Positions 41,778 to 51,930 of a stretch of DNA of 64,000 nucleotides are shown in pieces (position 1 is the stretch's first letter; each line of letters begins with the position of its first letter). The notes beneath the pieces are model-generated. The model saw only the letters and a list, made by a program, of their open reading frames with translations. It was not told the origin of the DNA and made no database searches. The DNA is from Trichoplax adhaerens (Eukaryota; Placozoa; Uniplacotomia; Trichoplacea; Trichoplacidae): positions 829,983-893,982 of the forward strand of contig NW_002060948.1 of NCBI RefSeq assembly GCF_000150275.1, read 5' to 3'. The translations under genes and the position numbers were made by a program.

Positions 41778-42865
41778 GTACAGTAGAGTGTACACATGGA
41801 TTGATGTTGTAGCTGCACCGCTGAATGGAGCAAGTCATGAGCAATACGATTGCTATCGAATAGGTCAGTTTTTCCCGCTATTTCAGGTCGCTATCACAAG
41901 TTAATGAAGGAGTGGAATATTGTACACTGAAAGAAATAAAAATGGATACGCTAAAGATCAGAAATGATTTCTGTCAAGAGTTTGTTTTTGAAATAAATGG
42001 CGTTGCCATATCATGACAACATGAATCACTGAATGGATGCTAAGGTACGCTTGCAGTCCAAGCCTACAGTACAGTACAGTACAGTAATTGTTGAGTACAG
42101 TATTTCTGTCTCTTTGTACTGTACACTGTAGACGCGTCGTCCCACGCATACTGTAAGGAGTAAGGATGAAAGGGGGGTGTACTGCGCAAGTGCAAATCAG
42201 TAAAAATCAGCCCGTGATTGATTGCTTACAGTAGAGTGTTCTACTAGTACTGTACAGTACAATGTACAGTACATTTTGATTCTCGTAGCAGACAAGTACT
42301 GTACTGTACTGTACTGTACACTGTACAGTACAGTCAGTACGATTTCAAGGTTTTTGTCGTGTTTACTACCGTCGCTTTGGTTCATGTTGCCCGACAGTTG
42401 CTTGACAACGAGGATCAGATGAGTATCACTGCTGTAAAACTGTGCAGGTCAACTACTGCCATCTACTGCACTGTACTCAGTGTACAGTACTACCATAGAG
42501 AGTGTTTTTTATACTGTACTGTACTGTGTAGAAATTCTTTTTTTCGCAACTGTACAAATTCTGCTCTGTAAAGTTGTCCCTTTCCCCACTTTTGCGGAAG
42601 GAAAGAAATACGCAGGCGCATTCTACCAGGAGCTGAAGTGCGCATCCGCGTTCCGTTCCATTCCGTTGTTCACCCCTAGATTTGACCTACTGTACAGTGT
42701 ACAGTGTACAGTACAGTGTACAATACTGTACTGTACTGTACTGTACTGTACTGTAGTTTAGTCAAGGTTGGTCAACCGGAGGTCCATGGCTTAGTACAGT
42801 ACAGTATTGTTGCGGTACTGTACCGTATACTGAGCTATTACGTAATTTTATGAGGTACAGTACGA
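41778..42865. repeat. Cluster of (GTACW)n palindrome arrays
   Basis: The densest occurrence in the window. Blocks lie at about 41778-41795, 42066-42136, 42237-42333, 42465-42530, 42691-42756 and 42790-42865. Within blocks the unit is GTAC plus one A or T, sometimes GTAC plus ACT or AGT, in both orientations. The block at 42691-42756 ends with six CTGTA pentamers in a row. Confidence 0.88.
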
Positions 42866-43148
42866 GGTAGTGCAGTCTTGACAAAAAATAATGTCACACA
42901 TAATGGTCGAATACGAGTGTTTTAGTAGGATGGTTATCTACAAAGTCACGACGGATAGGGTGACATTGCTTTTGCGCGTCCCGTTGTACAGTACCGAGTG
43001 TGAAGATCGGAGTGAACGTCGTCGAAACGTTCTGATAACGTTTTTATGGATCTTTCTGCTCGGTACACTACTTCTTCCTTTATACAATCTCTATTGGGCT
43101 GTGCGATGATGTTGGCCGAACAAGTTCATCTCTGGCAAAGGTCACCAC

Positions 43149-43244
43149 CGTCAAAACGTCAAGCCAACGTTAAAACGACCCGTCAAATCGTCACTTCACC
43201 ACAGCGCTGTAGCGTTTCCAGTAGTTCGTCACCATTTCACGTCA
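43149..43244 (+). promoter_or_regulatory. Cluster of six CRE half-sites (CGTCA) upstream of the bZIP gene
   Basis: CGTCA occurs at 43149, 43157, 43181, 43189, 43227 and 43240, six times in 96 bp on the same strand. The last is within CACGTCA. CGTCA/TGACG is the half-site bound by CREB/ATF bZIP proteins. No full palindromic TGACGTCA is present. Spacings between paired sites are 8 bp (43149/43157 and 43181/43189), which suggests duplication. A regulatory role is inference. Confidence 0.5.
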
Positions 43245-43456
43245 CACGTTGTTGATAAGGCTCAAATCGATATCTATTTCTTTCCTCCAGTCGCTTATGG
43301 ACTTTTTTTTCGCCATTTTTTCTGTTACTTATTGACCGCTTTTTATTTGTACTATTGCAATAGGAAATTGTACAATCTTCATTAGGGTAACAATAAGTGT
43401 GCTATAGTCTACTGCATTTTATCGCCCGCATCCAAAATTTGGAAATCGTTGGATTC

Positions 43457-44176
43457 ATGCAATATTTACTCTCGGAACTTTACGACGGCGGCATCTCGCT
43501 GTCCAATTCGACCGCTTGTCTATCTCCACCGTTAGACGGCAGTGAAGAAATGCCCCAAGATATATTGGACGCTACTGCCAGCAATAGCTACGATAATGCC
43601 CATAAATGGTTATTCACCTACGATGATCAATCGGCAAAAAGAGCAAAAAATGATATGGATAAAAGCAAGAAACAAGCTATGGCAGCCAAACTCAATCGAG
43701 AGAAGAAGAAAAAGTATATCTCTGAGTTAGAATGTCGCGTCAAAACACTCCGCGAAAGTGATAAGTTACAACGAGAGAAATTACAATTTGCCAAGGAACG
43801 AATCGATAGTTTAGAAAATGAAGTTAGCTATCTGAAAAGTGTCTTGGCCCATGATAGTCAACTTTCCAAGTTGTTAAGAAATATTCCCAATACACCCGAT
43901 GTGCAATTGGATTCTTCTTTACTCCATCATCACGCGCATACGATTGGCAATCAATCCAAGAGAAAATACAATCAGGACCAACCATTGCCTCCAGTTAGCT
44001 TGATTGATGGTGATCTAAATAGCGACGACGATAACATGGCGCCTCCTGTTTGCTGTAAAAAATTGCGTTCTAACGTTCAATCTGCTGCTGGAATATGCTT
44101 ACATGTGTCTGAACAAAAAGTGACGATTGAGCTATGCTCCGAATGTAGCCGTAAAGCATCTAGTCTGAACCACTAG
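43457..44176 (+). CDS. CREBZF: CREB/ATF bZIP transcription factor (CREBZF-like), single exon
   Basis: A nuclear bZIP protein of the CREBZF (Zhangfei/SMILE) type, which in vertebrates acts mainly as a co-regulator. I chose the ATG at 43457 (MQYLLSELYDGG, acidic N terminus); an in-frame ATG at 43397 would add 20 residues. The basic region is KKQAMAAKLNREKKKKYI, followed by the leucine zipper with heptad hydrophobics to ENEVSYLKSVLA, then LAHDSQLSKLLRNIP, very close to the human sequence after the zipper. The C terminus AGICLHVSEQKVTIELCSE then CSRKASS is a CREBZF hallmark. A (D/E)HxY host-cell-factor binding motif, present in human CREBZF, is not seen. Length is 239 residues. It is intron-less, unlike its neighbours. 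Upstream lie six CGTCA half-sites. Confidence 0.93.
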   Translation: MQYLLSELYDGGISLSNSTACLSPPLDGSEEMPQDILDATASNSYDNAHKWLFTYDDQSAKRAKNDMDKSKKQAMAAKLNREKKKKYISELECRVKTLRESDKLQREKLQFAKERIDSLENEVSYLKSVLAHDSQLSKLLRNIPNTPDVQLDSSLLHHHAHTIGNQSKRKYNQDQPLPPVSLIDGDLNSDDDNMAPPVCCKKLRSNVQSAAGICLHVSEQKVTIELCSECSRKASSLNH

Positions 44177-45103
44177 CTGTTTCATAAAACTTTACTATTA
44201 TGAATTCTATTTAATGGTCTGTAATGCTATAAGCACTGATTTAGCATAAAAAAAATTTCAATTTGCTGTTAATGTAAAATGATGTATACTTAGAGGAACA
44301 TCCTTTCACGATTAATGAGTTATAATTATCAAGCTACTGTATTAATGAGGATGATTCTTGTAATACTATAGACGATAGTACTGTATTACAACTGCCTGTG
44401 CTTGTAGTAGCCAATACAGTGTAGTGATTGCATTGATTAATCATCATCTTATTAAAACAGATTGTCTCAAAATGGATCTCTTTTGTATCTCGTTTCTACA
44501 GATACCCGATTTTCAAATAAGGCTATGAAACTTAAAAATAATCCAAAACTAGAAATAACTAACTGGTAAAGTATTTGCCATACATCAATATAATCATTCG
44601 AAAAAGCAAATTTTTTGACAAACCTTCTCCATTTTTTTGTATATCATATTAATGCATATGCACGTAAACGCTAATACTATCGGGCTGTCGTTAAAGACTA
44701 TTCTAAGCGCGTAAGACTTTAAAGGTAATGCCCACTTAAAAAATCCAAATACTCATGAAGCGCTGGATACGAGTAGGTTAAACATACTGTAAGTAATGAT
44801 GTTTATCTTATTGTTGGCAACCAATATATTTTATTATTCAACGTTGTTGTGCCAAAGATTGATCATGTTGACGTTGAATTTGTTGAAATCATTTGCGCTG
44901 TGATATTTTGACCGATTTTTGTCAAGTGTTGAAGATCCACATTACATTAGTAACGTAGAAATAATGCGACTAGATAGAATGTGCTAGTATGATCAGACAA
45001 TCTCAGTAGGATATGCTTTCTGAAATTCGCATACCGTCTTCATGATGTCGATGTTATTCATGTATATGGCGTTATTTTTGCCGTCGTTATTATTCATAAT
45101 GAT

Positions 45104-45150
45104 GATATACTCGTGTATATATATATATATACGGGTATATATACGCGTAT
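45104..45150. repeat. Alternating TA/CG palindromic tract
   Basis: A run of alternating purine-pyrimidine with TA repeats interrupted by CGTG, CGGG and CGCG steps. It is self-complementary over much of its length and could form a cruciform or other unusual structure. Confidence 0.6.
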
Positions 45151-45168
45151 TGCGTCTGCATGGTGTAG

Positions 45169-45216
45169 CCATCGACTACTAGAAAAGTATTAGATTTTCT
45201 CTCTGGTAGTCCTTGG
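45169..45216. mobile_element. Short relic of the 10602 inverted-repeat element
   Basis: The left end CCATCGACTACTAGAAAAG and the right end TTTTCTCTCTGGTAGTCCTTGG form an inverted repeat. Both ends match the ends of the 120-bp element at 10602 (CCAGGGACTACTAGAAAG and its complement), but the interior is only a few bases. GTAG flanks both sides. This looks like a deletion derivative of the same family. Confidence 0.5.
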
Positions 45217-46488
45217 GGTAGCAATGACTACGAAAATTGGCCCTTAAATCGATGCTGTATTGTGTATCAAATCTATGAGATATCCCAGCATACATACGCA
45301 TGTTTAATTAAATAAGACGGTACTCGTGCACTAGATAGATGAAAACACCAGTACATTATACTTATTTGACCTTATGCGGTATAAAAAGTGCAGTTAATTA
45401 TACAATACTATATATGCCGACGCAGATACATACTGCAATATATTTGAATGCAAATGAAATGCTAACAGTGTTCGATCTTGCATGCCACGCTGCTGAGCAG
45501 CAGATATCGCAGAAATTAATAATAATATTAAGAAATGAAAACAAAACTGCATTGAACTGCAGTAGATTAACAACTTGGATGCCGTATGAAGTCATACGAA
45601 TCTTTAATCACTAATTTAAGTAACAGTACAACGCACATGAATTGTACTTCAGTGCGTAAATCTGTACTTGATCATCCTCTTCCAGGAGTCCCCCCTCTCT
45701 CTTTACGCATTAATCGGATTTAATCCTTACGATATGCATATTAGGAACGATTAATAAGATCCGTGTAGAATCTTCCCATTGTTATTCTATAACGTTTGCC
45801 ATATATCCTGATGGACTTTTTCTTTTTAAACAATGATTATGTATTTTGTTTTTTACAGAAAATAAAATGTATAACCTGAACCGAACTATTTAGGAGTTGT
45901 TTCTTTTTGTTTATTGATATGCTCATCCTATAATTTTAGGTCATGATGAACGTAGAAAATGAGTTGATAGTACTAATTACCCTACCCGTCTTCTAGCTGT
46001 CTGCCTAGTTGAGGCTATAAGTATTCGATAACAACAAGTGAAGCTTAATGTTATCATGTATTATAATACTGTATTCCAAATTTGCATTTTGAGTCTGTAC
46101 ACTTGATGGATAAATAAGTGGAGAATTTTAGTGTACAAGTGTCTATAAATCATCATCCATTCCTTAATCATAACTGACGAAGAGAAATTTATTCTATGAG
46201 ATTTTTAGTCAATTGTATATCATCTCAGCAAATAAGGCGGTTTTAACGGTTTTAATATACGAATATCATCGCTTACACAATTTCACACATTTCTACAATC
46301 AATTGTAATATTTAGAGATCGATGCAATGTCTCTATTTGAATCATACAGGGCGTAATGGATTAATTAGTTTGCACTGTACTCCAAATCCTATCCATCACC
46401 ATGGACACATGGAATCATATTATGGAGGAATTACAATTTCCTATTTAAAATTGAAGTGTAATTTGCTTAAAGAGCTAATATCAGATAA

Positions 46489-48751
46489 TTAAAGCTCTTC
46501 TTTCCTATCTATCTTGATCAATTCAACTTCAAATACCAGAGTAGCTCCACCTAGATAGTAAATAAACTTTTTACATTTAGGCATTGGAAACCCTTGTTTT
46601 CTGTTATAAAACGTTAGCTATAAATTATAAGATGCATCTTTAATAGCAATTGACCTGGAATTTTAGGAGGTGCACCAGAATCACCGTATCCTAAATTTGG
46701 TGGGATGATAAGTCTCCTCTTTTCTCCTTCACACATTCTGTAATAAGTGCAGTCATTACGCTTAGTAGAAATTTTTGGCTCGAAGCAATGTCCTATTCTA
46801 CAGGTGGATAGCTTGAAAGGACTGCAGTGCATATATACGCGTACAACTAATTAACTTGATAGTAGACTATTAGTAGTACAGTAATGCGCATATAATGTGT
46901 TATATACGTATATCCATCCTATTATCGAACATCTTTCTCTAGTTAATAATAATATTACTATCGATATTGATCACTACCTTTGAAGGTACGGTAAAAAGTT
47001 TGAATCTATTGGTACGTTATATTTTTATATGAGAAATATGATACAGTCGCGCAGACGAGTAGTTACAAGATTTAAGAGAGCTTACACATTACAAAGTATT
47101 CAAGGTCCTCAATACTTAGTGCGCAAATTACGTTTTTATTAACTAATTTTATTTCCATAACCATTTCGTTACTAACGTAATATTTATTGTATAGAATTTG
47201 CTGTGATTTATTACAGGACTATTTGATCTTACCTCAATAATCCTTGGTCCCAACCTACAAACAATATGCAATGATTGATTAATGATTTGGAAGCAATACT
47301 GTAGTTTTATTAAGTGTATCAATGAAACCATAAGCATTAAGTTCGATGATGCAGTAAATGATCTAGCAGTTGATCAGCAAATTTAACTGTAGTTGGATTA
47401 TACTTTTTTACGTAAAGAGCTTCTAAACACGACTCTATAGTAACTAGATCTATTACAATTTTCTAGTTTAGCAATGACATATAGAGGAAGACTCGTCAGT
47501 CTCGTTGTTTACATGTAATTTGTATTCGCCACTTCGTAGGAGAGAGATAGAAAGCACTACAATACCAAATAGTGTAATAGTATATAAATTTACCTTTTAT
47601 AACTTGCCCTGCACCTAACTTGAATACAAATGGATCTCCACGCCCAATGCTGCTGTCAAATTCTGTACCATCTTTTTTCAGAGTTCCCTAAATACGCGTA
47701 TGTGTTAATGATACATAGCTTGAAACAGTCCAACAAAACGTTGTGAAAGATATTACTCCCAAAGGACAGTACTGTGCTATGAGAATGTGTGGTTTCTCAA
47801 CGTTGTAATATTGTATAAAATACAAGAATTCAACATCAACGCATTGCTGTGTTCTTAAATTGGTTACGCTAAAATTGTATGATTACTAATATCCGCAAAG
47901 GCTGCAATATTTTTCAACTACTGTTTCAGTCTGTACTTATAAGCTTTTCATGCTGTCAAGTCCATTGCTACGAGTACTGTACAGTATATTAGTGGACTGA
48001 AGTTTATACACAGTATTTAAAGCGTGCAGTACTGCTATCCATTTCAATGATGATGGCTGATGACTACCATGAGCATTCGTTGCTGTACGCGTATGTATAT
48101 TTAACTTAGTCAGCGCTTCCAGACGACGATTAGTAACACGCTTGATGATCTATTACAATAAAAAGGAAAGAGTAGGTCTTGCAAGTGTTGTAGTTCTTCT
48201 ATCATTCAATAGACTGTCTTTTCCACTGTATAAGAAGTGGTTGCTAGCTAGAGCATCCTAGAACTTTTGTCCGTTGATTACAAAGCATACTAACCATTCA
48301 TCGTCACTATTTGTCATTAATTCTTCCATGATTATATAATATTACAGTCAAAGTACGAGTACGCACGCAGTATTATTGTAATTATTAATTCATTATTTGT
48401 CCAAGTCTTTATCAAGTTTATCTTCCATGCGCAAAGATGGCGTTACCCTTATGCGTGTTTGTTGGTTAATGAATTGTGCGATCAATAATGTTAGCAATTT
48501 TTCTTTTCATATCATAACTACTGTCTAGTACATAAGAAGAGGCTGATTAACCGAATGGAGAAGTTAACGTGCTTGCCAATTACCGTGTAGTGCATATGCA
48601 GAGTATCTCCTTTTTTAGATCGGATTTTACAGTCGGGGATTCTCTTTTTAATCCCAATTTGCAATTTGTCTTCAGCCAGGCCTGTATCCAAGAATACAGC
48701 GACCACGATGAATAGACAAAGGATCCAAGAGATGCTGCGTTTTAAATCCAT
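46489..48751 (-). CDS. FKBP2: FKBP2-like ER peptidyl-prolyl isomerase, 5 exons, 142 aa
   Basis: An FK506-binding-protein-type prolyl isomerase of the ER lumen. Exons: 48584-48751, 47594-47687, 47233-47254 (22 nt), 46655-46737 and 46489-46550. They total 429 nt, 142 residues plus stop, the same length as human FKBP2. Exon 1 has a hydrophobic signal peptide ([18 protein letters not shown]) then [20 protein letters not shown]. Exon 2 gives [20 protein letters not shown] and LGAGQVIKG. The microexon supplies WDQGLL, whose Trp lines the FKBP pocket. Exon 4 gives [19 protein letters not shown] and GAPPKIPG. The last exon ends [16 protein letters not shown], with KEEL as an ER-retention signal of the KDEL class. 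GTAC arrays lie from about 150 bp upstream of the start. Confidence 0.96.
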
Positions 48752-48896
48752 TCGTTATACGATTTAACGGTGGCAGAAAGAATTCTTCTAATCGTCGAGA
48801 ATGGGTTAATGGACTCTCTCGACAGCGTTAGCTTTTAGTCTTCACTTGAACTAGTCAGTTAGAACTTCGAAGGTGCCTGCAGCCAGAACACTAGTT

Positions 48897-49029
48897 GTAC
48901 AAGGTACAGTACAGTAGCTCATTTTCGGGCCACCGTGTAGTACAGTTCAGTATAGTAGGATTTTCTTCCTTTGTTACCTTCATGGACTACAGTGTACAGT
49001 GTACAGTATAGTACTGTACGCTACAGTAC
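48897..49029. repeat. (GTACW)n array upstream of FKBP2
   Basis: Two blocks, at 48897-48916 and 48985-49029, of GTACA/GTACT units. The first begins about 150 bp upstream of the FKBP2 start codon. Confidence 0.75.
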
Positions 49030-49086
49030 ATCAAACTAATGGCCAATGAAAGTGCAATAAAGGCTTTTTCGCGGCCATTTTTGGCA

Positions 49087-49485
49087 TCAAATCAACTTAA
49101 TTTTTTAATATGTAGAATTCAATTTTAGTTATTGAAGCACGGTTAAAAATCCCTTAAAATAGACGAAAAAATAGAGAAAAATTCAATATTTCTAGAGTGA
49201 AAGATTTTACTGCTAATTCAGCTTTAGTGGCCGTAAATGACAATTTTAAAAATAGAACATTAGGATGAGTATAAGCATTAGACATCAGAAATCAACTTGA
49301 TTTTTTAATATGTAGAATTCAATTTTAGTTATTGAAGCAAGGCCCAAAATCCCTTAAAATAGATAAAAAAAAATAGAGAAAAATTCAACATTTCTAGAGT
49401 GAAATATTTTACTGCTAATTCAGCTTTAGTGGCCGTAAATGACAATTTTAAAAATAGAACATTCCAATGAGTATAAGCATTAGAC
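49087..49485. repeat. 200-bp tandem duplication, two copies
   Basis: The sequence beginning ATCAACTTAATTTTTTAAT at 49091 recurs at 49291 (offset 200) and stays aligned to ATAAGCATTAGAC at 49271 and 49473 (offset 202). The copies differ at few positions. No open frame. Copy ends are uncertain by a few bases. Confidence 0.9.
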
Positions 49486-49755
49486 TAAAGAAAAGATAGC
49501 GTTTGTCGCAAGAAATGGTTGATTGGCTTAAGAGTGTGCTGTTACTCATTAGAAAAGCTTGTAACAGCGAAATGACTCGCTCTGTAGCCTATTCAATATC
49601 TTCATATATCATATAAATAGAATGATAAAACTTCAAAATTTGGCACTTCTTTCTATGGATACGAAATAGCAAGTGCTCTATTTTTAGGTTTTAACAGCTT
49701 TTAGACTAGGATTTTGCATCTTCAATTTTCTTGATTGCACTTTCACTGGCCATTA

Positions 49756-49850
49756 CTGTACAAGGAAACCTTTAAGCTTCGTACTGTACAGTACAGTACA
49801 TCTCTGCTTGGTACTGTAGTGTATTGTACTGTACAGTACTGTACTGTTTG
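49756..49850. repeat. (GTACW)n palindrome array
   Basis: Blocks containing GTACTGTACAGTACAGTAC and a mirror-type run at about 49818-49848, about 1 kb from FKBP2 and 1.5 kb upstream of the SmD2 main exon. Confidence 0.78.
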
Positions 49851-50039
49851 CCAGATGTACTGGATCGTATCGGATCGTATCGGATCGATCTTGCCCCGTC
49901 CAGTATTACACAATAACGCGGTTCAGTTCAATTTCTCTGCCTTTCATACCCTTGGCGGCCATTTGCAAACAAGGCTTAAACGTTGTGGGAATCCTTTGCC
50001 ATCCATCATGACTTCGTCGGCGTACGTATCCAATAGCCT

Positions 50040-51145
50040 AGCCTTAGAATAATACAAGGATCATGATATTGATTGTATATTTATTTTTTTATCTTGGCTT
50101 TGAATTTTCATCCTTGTTGAAAGATTGATGTAGCGTACCTTCGTCTTGATACCCATAGTCCAAGTTGTGTAGTTAGGACGGACTAAGGTAGATGACTTGC
50201 CTTTGCAAAATTGCAGGTAGTAGCATTTAATAGGGTGGATAATCTTTGTCACAGGGTTCGTTGGCGCAAAGATGGAGTACCACTACCTTAGAATAGATAG
50301 AATGATATTAATTGTACGCTGATTTCTTATTTCGGATTTGAATTTTTATCCATGTTGGAAGATTAGTGTTGCGCACTTTCGTCTTCTTACCCATAGTGTA
50401 GTCGTGACAGTCTAAGGTGCATGACTTGCTTTTGCAAAATTGCAAGAAGTAGCAATCAATAGGGTGGATAATCTCTGTTAATGGGTTCGTTGGTGCATGG
50501 ATCAAATAGCCTTACCTTACAATGATCATAATGTTAGTTACATACTTACTTTTATCTCAGCTTTGAAGTTTCATCCATGTTGAAAGATTGGTGTAGCGAA
50601 ACTTCAATCTGACCCATAGCGTGTAGTCATGACAATCGAAGGGAGATAACTTGCCTTTGCAAAATTGCAAGTAGTAGCAACAAATAGTGCGGATAGTCCC
50701 TATTAAAGGGTTTATTGGCATATGCATTCTTACCTTAGAATAGTACAATAATCATGATATTAATTATAGACTTATTTTTATCTGCGATTTGATTTATAAT
50801 CCTTGTTGAAAGATTAATTTACCCTTGTGTAGTAGCTATGACAAATCTAAGCTAGTTGACTTGCCTTTGCAAAATTGCAGGTAGTTGCAACAAATAAGGT
50901 GGATAGTCTCTGATAAAGGCTTCGTTGACGCATTCATTGAATAGCATTGCCGTGGAAATGATTATGATATTAGTTGTGCTTCTTTTTTATCCATACTGAA
51001 AGATTGAAAGTTTTATGTAGCGCACTTCCATATTCTTACCGACAGTGTAGTGATGACAGTCTAACATAGAGGACTTGCCTTTACAAAATTGCAGGTAGTA
51101 GCAACCAATAGTGCGGATAGCCCCTGTTAAAGCTCACTTATTAGA
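50040..51145 (-). repeat. Five-unit tandem array with a shared Cys-rich open frame
   Basis: Degenerate units repeat at 204-229-bp spacing, anchored on TTGCAAAATTGCA at about 50203, 50432, 50657 and 50877 and a TTACAAAATTGCA variant at about 51081. On the minus strand each unit encodes a similar peptide whose core is CYYLQFCKGKS, followed about eight residues later by DCHDYT and then, in the better copies, KTKVRYTNLSTWMKIQ. Units at 50061-50252, 50308-50505 and 50557-50748 are open. The unit near 50877 has a one-base insertion just after its core that breaks the frame. The unit near 51081 is open (GCYYLQFCKGKS, LDCHHYT). Between units there are conserved TTCTAAGGTAAG-like sequences. The family is not recognised. 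It could be a run of duplicated exons, a relic gene family or simple satellite DNA. Confidence 0.6.
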
Positions 51146-51368
51146 GATAAAAGATGATGGTTGTTTGTAATTTTCACTTGTTATGTTATGCTATAGACTA
51201 GTTTATTAGCTAAGATAATTTGCTCAATAAGACTCGTAATAGTAGTTTCCTACTTTTCGCGTATGGAAAGCCCTGTTGTAACCACAATTGAATTTTGCAA
51301 CTTGCTATAATTTTAAATAGCTCATTGTTGATTTCAATAATAATCATAATTGGAATAAATCCATGTAG

Positions 51369-51723
51369 GCAAAAACCTAAATCTGAGATGACGCCAGAAG
51401 AGCTGGCCAAAGTGGAAGAGGAATTATTTAATACCGGCCCTTTATCCATTCTAACACAAGCTGTAAAAAATAGCGACCAAGTATTGATTAATTGCCGTAA
51501 CAACAGGAAGATTTTAGCGCGTGTCAAAGCTTTCGATAGGCATTGCAACATGGTATTAGAAAATGTCAAAGAGATGTGGACAGAAACGCCAAGGACAGGG
51601 AAAGGAAGGAAAGCTAAACCTGTCAATAAAGATCGTTATATTTCTAAAATGTTCTTACGTGGAGACTCTGTTATACTAGTATTAAAGAATCCGCTAACTG
51701 CTGCTGAAGTCCCTGATAAATAA
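51369..51723 (+). CDS. SNRPD2: Small nuclear ribonucleoprotein Sm D2, main exon (5' exon not located)
   Basis: Core Sm-ring protein of spliceosomal U1, U2, U4 and U5 snRNPs. The exon appears to start after an acceptor at 51367-51368 (ATGTAG), in phase 2, and reads [19 protein letters not shown] then [15 protein letters not shown]. The Sm1 motif follows ([33 protein letters not shown]), then the Sm2 motif ([20 protein letters not shown]). It ends with [11 protein letters not shown] and a TAA at 51723. Similarity to human SmD2 is near identical over the Sm fold. The upstream extension of this frame (from 51295) is hydrophobic and unlike SmD2, so a short first exon must lie further upstream; alternatively translation starts at the internal ATG at 51388. 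Confidence 0.92.
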
Positions 51724-51930
51724 GCATCTATTAACTTATGTAATATTGGTTTCCGTCCTTGTGACTGTTCTATTCATTTTTAGTTGATGTCAAAATTATA
51801 GCTAAAAATGTCGGTTTTATTTGCCACTTTTGTGTCTGTGTAAAATACGATGGAGCACCATCAAGTTGATATTTTAATATGCAATTTCAATCATGCATAA
51901 AAAATATAATGTAAAACCGATATCACTTAC

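Larger units (their letters stand above)
41651..43456. promoter_or_regulatory. Divergent SCAI/CREBZF spacer
   Basis: A 1.8-kb head-to-head spacer. It holds several (GTACW)n arrays between 41778 and 42990 and a cluster of CGTCA half-sites at 43149-43244. Several open frames here (for example 42480-42761 and 43046-43255) are translations of repeat or GC-richer promoter DNA and match nothing. The segment 42890-43260 is distinctly less AT-rich, as expected for a promoter-proximal region. Confidence 0.5.
44177..46488. other. Intergenic, no gene recognised
   Basis: Spacer between the 3' end of CREBZF and the 3' end of FKBP2. It contains an AT-rich alternating palindrome (about 45100-45150), a short inverted-repeat element (45169-45216) and a 91-codon open frame at 45339-45614 with no recognisable similarity and an open frame on the opposite strand as well. 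Only isolated GTAC motifs are present. Confidence 0.5.
48752..51368. other. Repeat-rich spacer between FKBP2 and SmD2
   Basis: Head-to-head spacer that includes two GTAC arrays, a 200-bp tandem duplication and a five-unit degenerate array. The 5' exon of the SmD2 gene should lie here but was not identified. The open frame at 49735-50052 (+) begins in a GTAC array and matches nothing. Confidence 0.5.

Noticed and set aside
42197-42761. Several open frames on both strands of 60-93 codons
   Set aside because: Also repeat-derived (Tyr/Cys/Thr/Val/Gln strings) with openness on both strands and no similarity to known proteins.
51210-51626. 138-codon minus-strand open frame
   Set aside because: It is antisense to the SmD2 exon, whose frame shows near-identity to a conserved protein; the antisense frame matches nothing.
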